Below, in pieces: positions 25,403 to 34,529 of a stretch of 64,000 nucleotides of DNA. The notes beneath the pieces are model-generated. The model worked only from the letters and a program-made list of their open reading frames with translations. It had not been told where the DNA came from and did no database searches. This stretch comes from Dyella japonica DSM 16301 (GTDB lineage Bacteria; Pseudomonadota; Gammaproteobacteria; Xanthomonadales; Rhodanobacteraceae). Location of the stretch: positions 1 through 64,000 of the forward strand of contig NZ_JPLA01000025.1 of assembly GCF_001010355.1 (NCBI RefSeq). Reading direction: 5' to 3'. Position 1 is the first letter of the stretch; each line of letters opens with the position of its first letter. The position numbers and the translations under genes were made by a program.

Positions 25403-25777
25403 ATGAGCCCGATCAAGTGGCTGTTGGCAATCGCGTTGTTGGCTTGCGGATCATTGGCTGTTTCATCCAGGGTGCACGCTGCACAGGCCACGGACGCGTG
25501 CAAGCAAGGCTATGTGTGGCGCGAGGCATTCCATGGCGATCACGTTTGCGTCAAGCCTGACGTGCGCGATCAGGCGGTCGTTGATAATCGGGATGGGCCC
25601 ACTCGCAGGCAACCAGGGGGCGGTCCTTATGGGCAAGATACCTGTCGCTCGGGCTACGTATGGAGAGAGGCCAATCCTCGAGACCACGTCTGCGTAAAGC
25701 CGGAGATCCGCGACCAGGCCGCCACCGACAATCGCGATGCACACAACCGGGTAGCCCGCAAGCAATATACGTTTTGA
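25403..25777 (+). CDS. Exported protein with duplicated GYVWREA motif
   Basis: A 124-residue protein. Residues 1-27 are a signal peptide (LAIALLACGSLAVSSRVHAA). The mature part is two copies of a 40-50 residue module, each with C(K/R)xGYVWREAxxxDHVCVKPxxRxQAxxDN: first at about 33-66, second at about 80-115. This module is widespread in single-module secreted proteins and has no known function. GGGAGG precedes the ATG. The gene converges on the TIR gene downstream. Confidence 0.75.
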   Translation: MSPIKWLLAIALLACGSLAVSSRVHAAQATDACKQGYVWREAFHGDHVCVKPDVRDQAVVDNRDGPTRRQPGGGPYGQDTCRSGYVWREANPRDHVCVKPEIRDQAATDNRDAHNRVARKQYTF

Positions 25778-25865
25778 TACCAGCGTAGCGGAAAGCTGCC
25801 GTGCGCCTTGCCATGGATGGATCTGCTCATCGGCGAACGGTGCGGCGTGCCAGTCGATCGGCCGA

Positions 25866-26549
25866 CTATTTGTCCTTGCCAATCCGCCAGCACGCTTCAA
25901 GAAAATGCCGACGTTCCGCTTCGCCATCGATTTCAGGCGCGAGGCGTTGCGCAAGCGCGTCCAGGTCGCCCCCGCCCTGCGTGGCACGGCGTACCAGATG
26001 TGCTGCCACCGGGCCGATGTGCCTGGCGAGTTCCACTTCGAGCTGGCGCAAATGCGCCGCGTCGAGGGTGGCGGTCGGGTGCGTGATGGCGGGAGGGGCA
26101 GGGTGCTGGCTTGCGTGCAGTTCGACGGGGCGCTCATGCACGGCGACCTTGCCGAGGGCGCTTTCGAGGTAGGCACACAGGCGATCGATATGCGGCTCGA
26201 GCGGTGGCGGGAAGGCATCCATCCAGTGCTGGGTGCTGAGGAAGTACTCCAGGCTCTTGGAGGGCAGCACGTTCTCCAGCCGAAACGGAAGTATCGGCAA
26301 TTGCTTGTGCACGGCCCGCTCGACTTCGCGCCGCACCTGGCCCGAATCATTGCTGCTGGCGGAGAAGATCAGCAGCATCAGCCGCGCGCTGGTGATGGCG
26401 TCGATGATTTCGGCAGCCCAGTCCGCGGCCGGTGACACATCACGTGGGGCGATCCAGACGCTGATGCCGCGCGCCTCCAGGCGCTGCACGAGTGCGAACG
26501 CTGCTTGCCGGTCCGGCTGCGAGTAGCTGACGAACAAGTCGTGTGCCAT
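25866..26549 (-). CDS. TIR domain protein with C-terminal helical domain
   Basis: A 227-residue protein without a signal peptide. Residues 1-135 are a TIR domain: HDLFVSYSQPDRQAAFALVQRL, GISVWIAPRDVSPAADW, then SARLMLLIFSASSNDSGQVRREVERAV, where the Glu after VRR aligns with the catalytic TIR Glu. The C-terminal 90 residues contain LEVELARHIGPVAAHLVRRA, a helical motif I associate with a domain found in some cyclases and kinases (possibly DUF8082). The start is two bases after the stop of the haem-sensor gene, so the two are translationally coupled. Confidence 0.85.
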   Translation of the reverse strand: MAHDLFVSYSQPDRQAAFALVQRLEARGISVWIAPRDVSPAADWAAEIIDAITSARLMLLIFSASSNDSGQVRREVERAVHKQLPILPFRLENVLPSKSLEYFLSTQHWMDAFPPPLEPHIDRLCAYLESALGKVAVHERPVELHASQHPAPPAITHPTATLDAAHLRQLEVELARHIGPVAAHLVRRATQGGGDLDALAQRLAPEIDGEAERRHFLEACWRIGKDK

Positions 26550-26551
26550 GG

Positions 26552-27469
26552 TCAGCTGCCCAGCAACTTCATCGCCTTGTCCAGGCTCTTGCGCATGCGG
26601 TTGAAGGCTGCCGACAACGCGGCCACTTCCGCACCGCCACCCCTGGGGAAATCGGCGGCCGACGTATCGCCCAGGCTCACCTGGTCGGCGATGCGTGCGA
26701 TGCGCCGCACCGGGCGGATCACCAGCAGGTAGAGCGAAGCGTTGACCACCAGCAGCACGCTGACCAGCATCGCGGCGATGGCAAGCAGCACGTCGCGGCG
26801 CACGCGCGCGGCGCTGGCTTCAGCGCTGGCGAACGGCACCGAGACGATTTGTGCGCCGACCACTTCGTTGGGCTGCCAGCCAAAGCCGTTGTCGCGGCCA
26901 TAGCGCGCGAGCATGGTGGCAGGCGCCGCCGAGGGCAGGCTGTGGCAACCCATGCAGCCGGCATCGACGCGGATCGGGCGTGCCAGGTAAAGCGATCGAC
27001 CCATCGGCGTATTGCGTGTTCCGCTCACTTCCCGCGCGCCGCTGTCGTTGCGGAAGCGCTGCACGATGTCGGCCTCCCAGTCCGTCGCGCGGTCGCGCGG
27101 ATTGGTCGGGTTGAGCGTGGCTTCCTTATAGGCGTAGTCGGGGTGCGCTTTGTGCAGGGTGAGGAAGTTCTGCGTCGCGGCATAGAACGGCACGCTCTGC
27201 GGACGGAACGCGCTGGCCATCTTCTCGTCCAGCAACGGCACGATCTCGGTATCAGTGTAGGAGCGGATCGCCGCGGCGCTGTCCATCATCAGGCCGGCCT
27301 GCGCCAGCACTTCGCGCGTCGCGTTTTGCTGCAACGTGGAAGTGATCACCAGGGAGATCGCGATCATGCCGAGCGCGAAGGCGATGAGCAGTATCAGGTT
27401 GATCCGCAGCAGCACGCTCGACCCCCTTGCCGGTACACGGATCCACCGATCCCGACCGACGGAGTTCAT
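26552..27469 (-). CDS. DUF3365 c-type haem sensor with HAMP domain
   Basis: A 305-residue membrane sensor. TM1 is at about 21-43 and TM2 at about 228-250. Between them lies a DUF3365 (Tll0287-like) sensor domain with CMGCH at 172-176, a CxxCH motif for covalent haem. After TM2 comes a HAMP domain (VIRPVRRIARIADQVSLGD) and a short terminal helix, with no kinase or cyclase. The expected output is therefore the co-encoded TIR protein, two bases downstream. The CxxCH must be in the periplasm for haem attachment, which fits this topology. Confidence 0.85.
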   Translation of the reverse strand: MNSVGRDRWIRVPARGSSVLLRINLILLIAFALGMIAISLVITSTLQQNATREVLAQAGLMMDSAAAIRSYTDTEIVPLLDEKMASAFRPQSVPFYAATQNFLTLHKAHPDYAYKEATLNPTNPRDRATDWEADIVQRFRNDSGAREVSGTRNTPMGRSLYLARPIRVDAGCMGCHSLPSAAPATMLARYGRDNGFGWQPNEVVGAQIVSVPFASAEASAARVRRDVLLAIAAMLVSVLLVVNASLYLLVIRPVRRIARIADQVSLGDTSAADFPRGGGAEVAALSAAFNRMRKSLDKAMKLLGS

Positions 27470-27704
27470 GACGGTTGGAACGTCCGTTGCGTCCTGCAGT
27501 CACGCCACTCCTGCCACCGGGAAATCATGACACAAAGCGACAGGCCCGGCGTCCGACCGCGGGTCGCTGGTTGGCCTGGTCCCTCTGGGATTTGTCAGCG
27601 CCGCAAGGGGCGCGGTAACGTCGGTGGCGAGCCTGATCCTCCCATCGGAGCGCGTACCTCGGCTCGTTGACCACACCAACCCCGGTTGCCGCGAAAGGAA
27701 TGCC

Positions 27705-28040
27705 ATGAGCAACGCCGTACCCCCGTTTTGCGCCATCTACCGCTGGCGTCTCCATCCCGGCTCCGAAGCAGCCTTTGTCGAAGCCTGGTCGAGGGTCACC
27801 CAGTTGCTGCGCAACGAACGAGGCTCCTTGGGCTCGCGCCTGCACCGGGGCCCGGATCAAGTCTGGTACAGCTACACGCAATGGCCATCGGCGGAGGCGA
27901 AGGCCGAGGGCCTGGCACGCGAGTCGGTCGATCCGGATGCATGGCAGCGCCTGCGCGCTTGCATCGCCGAAAGCCTGCCGGAACTCGTGCTGGAACCCGT
28001 GGCGGATTTCCTGGCGCCGCTGCCGCTGGGTGGCGACTGA
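27705..28040 (+). CDS. ABM-fold (antibiotic biosynthesis monooxygenase-like) protein
   Basis: A 111-residue cytoplasmic protein with the dimeric alpha-beta-barrel pattern: FCAIYRWRLHPGSEAAFVEAW at the N-terminus, LLRNERGSLGSRLHRG and WYSYTQWPSAEAKAEG later. Such proteins include monooxygenases and non-enzymatic small-ligand proteins. AAAGGA precedes the ATG at 27705. It converges on the giant kinase gene. The 235 bases upstream to the haem-sensor gene hold no other gene. Confidence 0.75.
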   Translation: MSNAVPPFCAIYRWRLHPGSEAAFVEAWSRVTQLLRNERGSLGSRLHRGPDQVWYSYTQWPSAEAKAEGLARESVDPDAWQRLRACIAESLPELVLEPVADFLAPLPLGGD

Positions 28041-28101
28041 GCATCGCGATGCCTGGCGCAGCGAGCCGGCGCTGCTGTTCTACGGTGCAAACGATGCTTG
28101 C

Positions 28102-31100
28102 CTAGCTCGCGTCACTCGCCTCGTCGGCCGCGGGCAGCGTGAAGCTGAAAGTCGCACCGGGCCCATCGTTGGCCTCTGCCCAGAGGCTGCCCTCATGGCT
28201 GGTGATGATCGACCGGCAGATCGACAGACCGATGCCCATCCCGTTGGCCTTGGTGGTGTAGAACGCGTCGAACAGCTTGTCCGCAGTCTGCGGGTCCACG
28301 CCGGTGCCGGCGTCCCGCACGGACAGCGTGACGCCACCCTTGCCATCGAGCGAGGTCTTGACCAGAAGCGTCCGCGGCCTGTCCTCGACCGTGGCCATGG
28401 CATCGGCTGCATTCAACAGCAGATTGAGGATCACCTGCTGCAGCTGCACGCGATCGGCGCTGACCGGCGGCAGGTTGGGCGCAAATTCGGTCTGCACGAG
28501 CGCGCGATTGCGCTGAAGTTCGCCGGCGGATAGCGCGATCACCTCGCTCGCTGCGTCGCTGAGATCGACCCTCTCCATGCTCGGCGCATTCTTGGAGAAC
28601 ATGGCGCGCAGGCGTTTGATCACACCCGACGCGCGATCGGCATCGCGGATGGTGCGCCGCGCCGTCTCGGCGGCGCCGGCGAGGTTGGGAGGATCGGCGG
28701 CCAGCATGCGCAGACAGGTGTGGGCATTGGTCAGGATGCCGGACAACGGTTGGCTCACTTCGTGACCGATCGAAGCGGTCATGGCATTGAGTGTCGCCAC
28801 CCTCGCCACGTGGGCGAGATCCGCCTGCGCCTGGCGCAAGGTCTCCTCCGCCTGCACCTGTTCGGTGACGTCGCGCGCGGCGCCGACGAAATCGAGGCCG
28901 CCGATGTTGACGGCGCGACCCTTGACGCGGATGTATTTGATCCTGCCGTCGGGCATCAGCAGGCGATGCTGGTGATCGATCGCCCGGTTCTCCTTCATGG
29001 CCGCCTCTAGATTGCGCCTGACAAACTCGCGGTCGTCGGGATGCATGCGCTGCAGCGCGAGCTCGGGTGAGGGCTGCACCTCGTGGTCGTACTCGAGGAT
29101 GTTGTAGTTTTCCTCCGACCAGTAAAACTCGCCGCTGGCCGCACTCCAGCCGAAGGTGCCGGTGCGGCTGATCTTCTGCCCCTGGGTCAGGAAGGCTTCG
29201 CTGCGTTGCAGGTCGGTGTACAGAGCCGCATTTTCCAGCGAGATCGACGCCTGCGATGCCAGCAGCTCGAGCAGCATCAGCCGGTCCGGCGTGAAGGCCC
29301 CGGGCGTGAGCTTGTTCTCCAGATAGAGTGCGCCGATCAACTTGGCTTGCCGGAGGATGGGCAGGCACAGGATCGATCGGATGCGCTGCTGGCGCACGTA
29401 GTCATCGTGCGCATACACCTCATCGGCGCCGGCATCGTCGAGCAGCACGCGCTCCTGCGTCCGCATCACATAGTGCAGCAGGGTCTGTGGCAGATCTGAC
29501 GGCGTGACGGCGGCATTGCGAATGACCACCTCGATGCTGCCGGTGCCCGTGGTCGCTTCCGCTTCTATCCTCGGCTCGCCGCCGTGGGTGCCGCCGCGCA
29601 GGAGGATCAGCAGCCCTCGTTCGGCGCCGGCGTTTTCCACCGTGATGCGTACCAGCATCTCGATCAGGTTCGGCAGCACGATCTCGCTGGACAGCGCCTG
29701 CGAGGCCTTCACCACCGTCTCGACGTCGAGTTCACCGAATGACGCCCCCGGCGTGGCCGATGCGGGATGTCGCTCCTCGCGTGCGGGCGGATAGCGTTCA
29801 TCCAGTTGCTTCAGCTTGCCGGTCGCGCCCCAGCGCAGATAGGCCTTCCTGGCATCGCGGGCATAGACCTGCGCAATCTTCGCAAGGCCCCGCGCGGCAT
29901 AGAACGTCGCCGCGGCCTCGTTGGCGACGGCCTCGCAATGCGCAAAGCCACTGTCGTGTGCGCAACGGATGGCCGTTTCATAGAGATGCTCGGCGTCCAG
30001 GATGCGGTCTTCGATGCGCGCGATCTCCGCGCTGACGAGGGTGCTGCGCGTGTCGAAGTTGGCCGGGCAATGCAGCGCCCAGATCGCCAGCTGCTGGTGA
30101 TGGTCGTTGAGGGCGGCCAGATGCGCCTGCTTTTCTTCCGCGCCGGCTGCATGCCATGCGGCGGCATGGGCCAGGGCGGCGTAGTAGCGAAAGTCGCCCG
30201 TCTCCACCTGCGAGGTTGCCGACCAGAGCAGGAGATGGGCCTTGCGCGACGCTTCGACCGCCGCGACATGGTCCCCGGCGAAATAGCGCGCCTGCATTTT
30301 CCGCGTCCAATAGAAGAACTCAGCCAACGCCAGGGTGGGATTGCTGGCGAAACGCTGTTCCGTGTCCGACTCGCTGTAGTCGTGCGCATCCAGATGTCCA
30401 AACACCGGCGTCAGGCCGCGCAGCGTTCGTACCAGGCCAAGTTGTGCCGCGCAATTCTCGGTGACCAGCCCAAACCCGGCCTTGCTGACGAAGTGCAGGC
30501 CTTGCTCCACTTCGGCCTGCACCTCGGCCAGCGGGTCGCCCACGGCCAGGTAGCTGGTGATCAGGGCATGCCAGCTATAGGCGGAGAAGGTGAGGTCGCC
30601 TGTTCGATAGGCGACGTCGAAGGCGCGGCGGATCAGCTCGCGAGCCTGCGCGGCGTGCTTCGCCCACGGCATCAGCGTGGCAAACGACAGATAGGTTCTC
30701 GCTTCGTAGCGAGTGAGTTTGCGCTTTTCAACCAGATCGTAGCCAAGCTGGGCGAAGCGGTAGCCATCGCGGTAGTTGTTGAAGCGCGGGCCTGCGAACA
30801 TGCCGAACCAGACATAACCGAAGCACGCGGCATCGCCGTTGCCGTGCTCCAGGCACAGCGCCACCATCCGGCAGACCACCAGGGTGGAGAGGTTCTCGTC
30901 GAAGAACATGGCGGGGTGCACGATCTCGGTGAATACATCGAGCATGTCCAGTACGTCGGGGTCGCGCAGCGGTGGCAAGTCCACCAGTTGCTCGATCTGG
31001 CGCTCACCGACCAGCAGCCAGAGCCGGTGGTATTCCTGCATGACATCGTCGCGCGTCGGCCGCCGCGACCAGGTCGTACCGTTGCGGTGGAGGTAATCGA

Positions 31101-33606
31101 GAAATACCGAGATCGCGCGTTCGCTGCGATCGAGCGCGGTGTAGAGCGTGATCTGCAAGCGCGTGACCACCGCATCGTCGTGGCGGTTGCCGGCACGTTG
31201 GGCCAACAGGTTCAGACGGCGTTCCGCGGCGGGCATGTCGGCGGTATGCAGTTCGCATTCGGCCATCAGCGACTCGATGGAAAACACCAGCCCATAGCAG
31301 CGCTCCCAGCTGTCCTCGCTCAGCAACGAGCGGCCGGCATGCAGGTACTTGAGTGCCGCGTCATACGCGGTGGCCGCCTTGGCCCGCTTGCCGGCAATGA
31401 GGTTCAGTTCGGCGACGCGTTCGCGATCATGGTGTTCGCCGATGAGGAAGGCGCCGCGGTTGAGCTGGTTGACGATCTCGAAAATGCCTTCCTCCAGCCG
31501 GTCGGCCGGCATATGCGATGCCATCAGCATGCCGATATGCAGATGCATCTGCGCCTGCAGGGCCTGGGGGATCAACAGGTACGCCGCTTCCTGCACACGG
31601 TCGTGCAGGAAGCTGTATGCGACGTCCGAGCGGAACACCAGGCCGGTCCTTACGGCCTCCCACAATTGCCCATGCAATTGCTTGCTCGACTCGGGGTAGA
31701 TGAGGTTGAGCAGCGCGATGTCGGCCATGTTGCCCAGGCATGCCAGCTTCTGCAGCGCGTCCTGGGTGCCAATGGAGAGGCGATTGAGCTTGCCCACCAT
31801 CAAGTCGACGACGTTGTCGGTGTAGCCCTTGGCGCGGATGCGCTCGAGCTCCCAGCGCCACTGCCCCAGGCGATGATCGAACGCGAGCAGTCCCTCGTCG
31901 AACAAGGCGGACATGAACTGGATCGCGAAGAAGGGATTGCCGCTGGTCTTTTCCTCGACCAACGCGGCCAGTGGGCCAGCTTCTGCAGGCTCGCAATGCA
32001 GCGTATCGGCGATCAGTTGCTGCAGGTCGTGGCGCTTCAAGGGCGCCAGCACGATGTGCTCAAGCATCGCACCCGCCTGCTGCATGACCTGCAGCTTGCG
32101 CATCAGCGGATGCGTTGGGGTGACTTCGTTGTCGCGATAGGCGCCAATCAACAGCAGCTGCCGGACGCCCGGTTGGGTCAGCAGATCCTCGAGCAGATCC
32201 AGCGTCGGTGCATCGAGCCACTGCAGGTCGTCCAGGAACAGGGCCAGCGGATGCTCGCGCGTGAAGGCGCCGATGAATCGGCGGCATACCAGATGGAAAC
32301 GGGCCTGCGCATCCTTGGGCGGCAGTTCCGGCACCGCGGGCTGCTCGCCGATGATCAACTTCAGCTCGGGAACCAGCTCCACCATGAGTTGGCCATTGGG
32401 ACCCAGCGCCTCGCCTAGCACCTCGCGCCATCGGCTCAGCTCCGCGTCGCTCCTGGCCAGGATGGGACGGACCAGGCTCTGGAAAGCCTGCGCGAGCGTG
32501 GCATAGGGGATATCGCGTTTGTACTGGTCGAACTTGCCCGTGGCGAAGATGCCGCGGGGCGGCACCAGGGCCTTGTGCAGTTCGTTGACCACCGAGGATT
32601 TACCGACGCCGGAGTAGCCGCGGACCAGCACGAGTTCTGGCCGGCCTCCTTTCACGACGCGCTCAAACGAGGCCAGCAGTGCGGCAATTTCAGCGGCGCG
32701 GCCGTAGAGCTTTTCGGGAATCAGCAGGCGGTCGGGCATGTCGTGCGCGCCCAGGCGCGCCGGGCCGATGCGGCCTTGCGTTTCCCATTCGTGCAGGCAG
32801 CGGCGCAGATCGCGCTCCAGTCCGACGGCCGTCTGGTAACGCTCTTCGGCCGTCTTGCTGAGCAGCTTCATGATGATGGCCGACACCGGCATGGGGATGG
32901 TCGGAGTGCGCTCGTTCGGCGCGGTCGGCTGGCGCGCGATCTGGCAGTGCACCCACTCCATCGGATCGGCGGCGATGAAAGGGAGTCGGCCGGTCGACAT
33001 CTCGTAGAGCGTGACGCCCAGCGAATACAGATCGCTGCGCGAATCGATGGAACGGTTCATCCGTCCCGTCTGTTCGGGCGCCATATAGGGCAGGGAGCCG
33101 GCGATGAATTCCGGCGCGTCCGGCGGCTGGCGCTCGCGCGCGAGCCGCGAGGCGATGCCGAAACCGGTCAGCCATGCGCGGCCCGATTCGTCCACCAGTG
33201 CATTGGCCGGCTTGACGTCCCGATGGATCAGGCCTTGCCGATGCGCGTGCCCCAGCGCGGCGGCCAGGCCGATCGCTATGCGCAGGAAGCGGCTCAGCTC
33301 GAGCGGCTGTCCCTGTTGCCGGGCGATGATCCGGTCCAGCGGATCGCCACCGGGATCCTCAAGGATGAGGGCGGCGCGCCCCTGCTGACGCGCCAGGGCC
33401 AGTGGCCGGGCGGCCCACGCCGTATCCAGTTCGGTGGCCAGCGCGTATTCGTGTTCGAGCCGGCGGATGTTCTGCGGCGAGGGCTGCTCGTCGGCGACCG
33501 TCACCACCAGGATGGGTGTCGGGTCGGCGCGCTCCCTGCCGCGGTAGTAGTTGAAATCGCCGCCTTCGCGCAGCGGCTCCAAGTCGTACTCGGTCTCCTC
33601 CGCCAT
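28102..33606 (-). CDS. Giant kinase-like/ATPase/GAF/PAS/histidine-kinase protein
   Basis: A 1834-residue cytoplasmic signalling protein of the trifunctional Ser/Thr kinase-ATPase-sensor histidine kinase type. A kinase-like domain (about 8-275) keeps HRDVKPAN at 128-135, but the DFG position reads GFG (148-150) and the beta3 Lys motif is VVTV, so phosphotransfer is doubtful. A STAND/AAA-type ATPase follows with Walker A GYSGVGKSS (330-338) and Walker B LALFLDDLQWLD, then a long helical region. GAF is at about 1300-1450, PAS at about 1475-1580, HisKA with GHEVSQPLSG near 1612, then HATPase (GMGIGLSICRSI). No receiver is attached. ATG at 33606 is used; GTG/ATG at 33681/33678 are alternatives. 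Confidence 0.85.
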   Translation of the reverse strand: MAEETEYDLEPLREGGDFNYYRGRERADPTPILVVTVADEQPSPQNIRRLEHEYALATELDTAWAARPLALARQQGRAALILEDPGGDPLDRIIARQQGQPLELSRFLRIAIGLAAALGHAHRQGLIHRDVKPANALVDESGRAWLTGFGIASRLARERQPPDAPEFIAGSLPYMAPEQTGRMNRSIDSRSDLYSLGVTLYEMSTGRLPFIAADPMEWVHCQIARQPTAPNERTPTIPMPVSAIIMKLLSKTAEERYQTAVGLERDLRRCLHEWETQGRIGPARLGAHDMPDRLLIPEKLYGRAAEIAALLASFERVVKGGRPELVLVRGYSGVGKSSVVNELHKALVPPRGIFATGKFDQYKRDIPYATLAQAFQSLVRPILARSDAELSRWREVLGEALGPNGQLMVELVPELKLIIGEQPAVPELPPKDAQARFHLVCRRFIGAFTREHPLALFLDDLQWLDAPTLDLLEDLLTQPGVRQLLLIGAYRDNEVTPTHPLMRKLQVMQQAGAMLEHIVLAPLKRHDLQQLIADTLHCEPAEAGPLAALVEEKTSGNPFFAIQFMSALFDEGLLAFDHRLGQWRWELERIRAKGYTDNVVDLMVGKLNRLSIGTQDALQKLACLGNMADIALLNLIYPESSKQLHGQLWEAVRTGLVFRSDVAYSFLHDRVQEAAYLLIPQALQAQMHLHIGMLMASHMPADRLEEGIFEIVNQLNRGAFLIGEHHDRERVAELNLIAGKRAKAATAYDAALKYLHAGRSLLSEDSWERCYGLVFSIESLMAECELHTADMPAAERRLNLLAQRAGNRHDDAVVTRLQITLYTALDRSERAISVFLDYLHRNGTTWSRRPTRDDVMQEYHRLWLLVGERQIEQLVDLPPLRDPDVLDMLDVFTEIVHPAMFFDENLSTLVVCRMVALCLEHGNGDAACFGYVWFGMFAGPRFNNYRDGYRFAQLGYDLVEKRKLTRYEARTYLSFATLMPWAKHAAQARELIRRAFDVAYRTGDLTFSAYSWHALITSYLAVGDPLAEVQAEVEQGLHFVSKAGFGLVTENCAAQLGLVRTLRGLTPVFGHLDAHDYSESDTEQRFASNPTLALAEFFYWTRKMQARYFAGDHVAAVEASRKAHLLLWSATSQVETGDFRYYAALAHAAAWHAAGAEEKQAHLAALNDHHQQLAIWALHCPANFDTRSTLVSAEIARIEDRILDAEHLYETAIRCAHDSGFAHCEAVANEAAATFYAARGLAKIAQVYARDARKAYLRWGATGKLKQLDERYPPAREERHPASATPGASFGELDVETVVKASQALSSEIVLPNLIEMLVRITVENAGAERGLLILLRGGTHGGEPRIEAEATTGTGSIEVVIRNAAVTPSDLPQTLLHYVMRTQERVLLDDAGADEVYAHDDYVRQQRIRSILCLPILRQAKLIGALYLENKLTPGAFTPDRLMLLELLASQASISLENAALYTDLQRSEAFLTQGQKISRTGTFGWSAASGEFYWSEENYNILEYDHEVQPSPELALQRMHPDDREFVRRNLEAAMKENRAIDHQHRLLMPDGRIKYIRVKGRAVNIGGLDFVGAARDVTEQVQAEETLRQAQADLAHVARVATLNAMTASIGHEVSQPLSGILTNAHTCLRMLAADPPNLAGAAETARRTIRDADRASGVIKRLRAMFSKNAPSMERVDLSDAASEVIALSAGELQRNRALVQTEFAPNLPPVSADRVQLQQVILNLLLNAADAMATVEDRPRTLLVKTSLDGKGGVTLSVRDAGTGVDPQTADKLFDAFYTTKANGMGIGLSICRSIITSHEGSLWAEANDGPGATFSFTLPAADEASDAS

Positions 33607-34058
33607 GGGGACGCTCGTGTTGTCAGGGGAATGGTCGCCTATTTCGCCAACCGCGGAAGAGGCCTCCGGATACGCCATCACGTACTTTGCTAAACAACGG
33701 CAGGCATCGCGGTCCCCTGAACGACGATGCTGGAAACATCTTACTGGATGGTGATCGATGGTGGCGCAGCGTGCGGTATGCGCACGCGTGCGACTTCAAT
33801 GCGTGGCCGTTGCACACCGTCCTGTGTTCAAGGGTGTGCCGCAGCGTTGCGGTGACGGTCGACCAGTTGTATCGCCGACGCAACGCAAGGGCAGGATGAA
33901 TCCGTCCGCACTTATCGATGAATGGCCGCCGCAGGCGCTACAGGAATGTCACATGTTCGTGACCTGATGAAAGTAAGTGTGTGGCGCGGCGCATCTGCCG
34001 TTGGGCGCAAGACACTTCGATTCGCAAGAAAACGTGACTTTGAATAAGGACGCAGCTA
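33607..34058. other. Intergenic stretch between divergent genes
   Basis: About 450 bases (375 if the longer kinase start is used) between the giant kinase and the RcnB-like gene. No supported gene. It contains an inverted pair gtcac-N6-gtgac at 33948-33963, 96 bases before the RcnB-like ATG, which could be a regulator site but matches no consensus I can name. No convincing -35/-10 pair was found. Confidence 0.4.
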
Positions 34059-34385
34059 ATGAAAACGACACTGGCCGCGGCGATGGCCGCCGCACTTCTC
34101 CTCTCCAACGCGGTGATGGCGCAGGAGCATGAGCATCCGCCCGGCGACGAGCACCGTCAGGAAAATGCCGTGATGCACGAGCGCGGCGCCAAAGAAGGCT
34201 GGTACAAGAAGGGCGGCGCCGTGCCACGCGAGTATCGCGATGACCGCTATGTGGTGACGGACTGGCGCACGGAACACCTGCGCGAGCCGCCACGCGGCTA
34301 CCACTGGGTGCGCAGCGACAATGGCGAATTCCTGCTGGTGGCGATCACCTCCGGCGTGATCGCCGACATCATGCTCAACCACTAG
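34059..34385 (+). CDS. RcnB-family periplasmic protein
   Basis: A 108-residue exported protein. Residues 1-21 are a signal peptide. A His/Glu-rich stretch (QEHEHPPGDEHRQE) precedes the RcnB signature: WYKKGGAVPREYRDDRYVVTDWRTEHL, PPRGYHWVRSD and a hydrophobic C-terminus (LLVAITSGVIADIML). E. coli RcnB affects nickel and cobalt export. The metal here is unknown, but the location next to the bufferin operon suggests envelope metal stress. Confidence 0.85.
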   Translation: MKTTLAAAMAAALLLSNAVMAQEHEHPPGDEHRQENAVMHERGAKEGWYKKGGAVPREYRDDRYVVTDWRTEHLREPPRGYHWVRSDNGEFLLVAITSGVIADIMLNH

Positions 34386-34412
34386 TCGATCCCGCTTCAA
34401 TCGCGCCTACAA

Positions 34413-34460
34413 GGCGCATCACCGACGTTGCCGCAACCGGTAACGCCTCGGTGATGCGCC
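34413..34460. terminator. Long inverted repeat between convergent genes
   Basis: ggcgcatcaccga and tcggtgatgcgcc are perfect 13-bp arms around a 22-base loop, located between the convergent RcnB-like and DUF2063 genes. No T-tract follows. It probably marks the end of both transcripts, although a small regulatory element cannot be excluded. Confidence 0.6.
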
Positions 34461-34529
34461 GAACTGCCGGTGCTGGCGCGCATCCTGAGATATGGCGGAA
34501 ACCGACCATGGTCCGCCACCGTGGACCGG

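Noticed and set aside
29767-32418. Very long plus-strand open frame antisense to the giant kinase gene
   Set aside because: Its residues are Gln/Arg/Ala-rich with no family motif, and the opposite strand encodes clear kinase, ATPase and GAF domains. High GC produces such frames.
33948-33963. gtcac-N6-gtgac inverted pair before the RcnB-like gene
   Set aside because: A short pair that fits no known regulator consensus; noted in the intergenic entry but not promoted to a finding.
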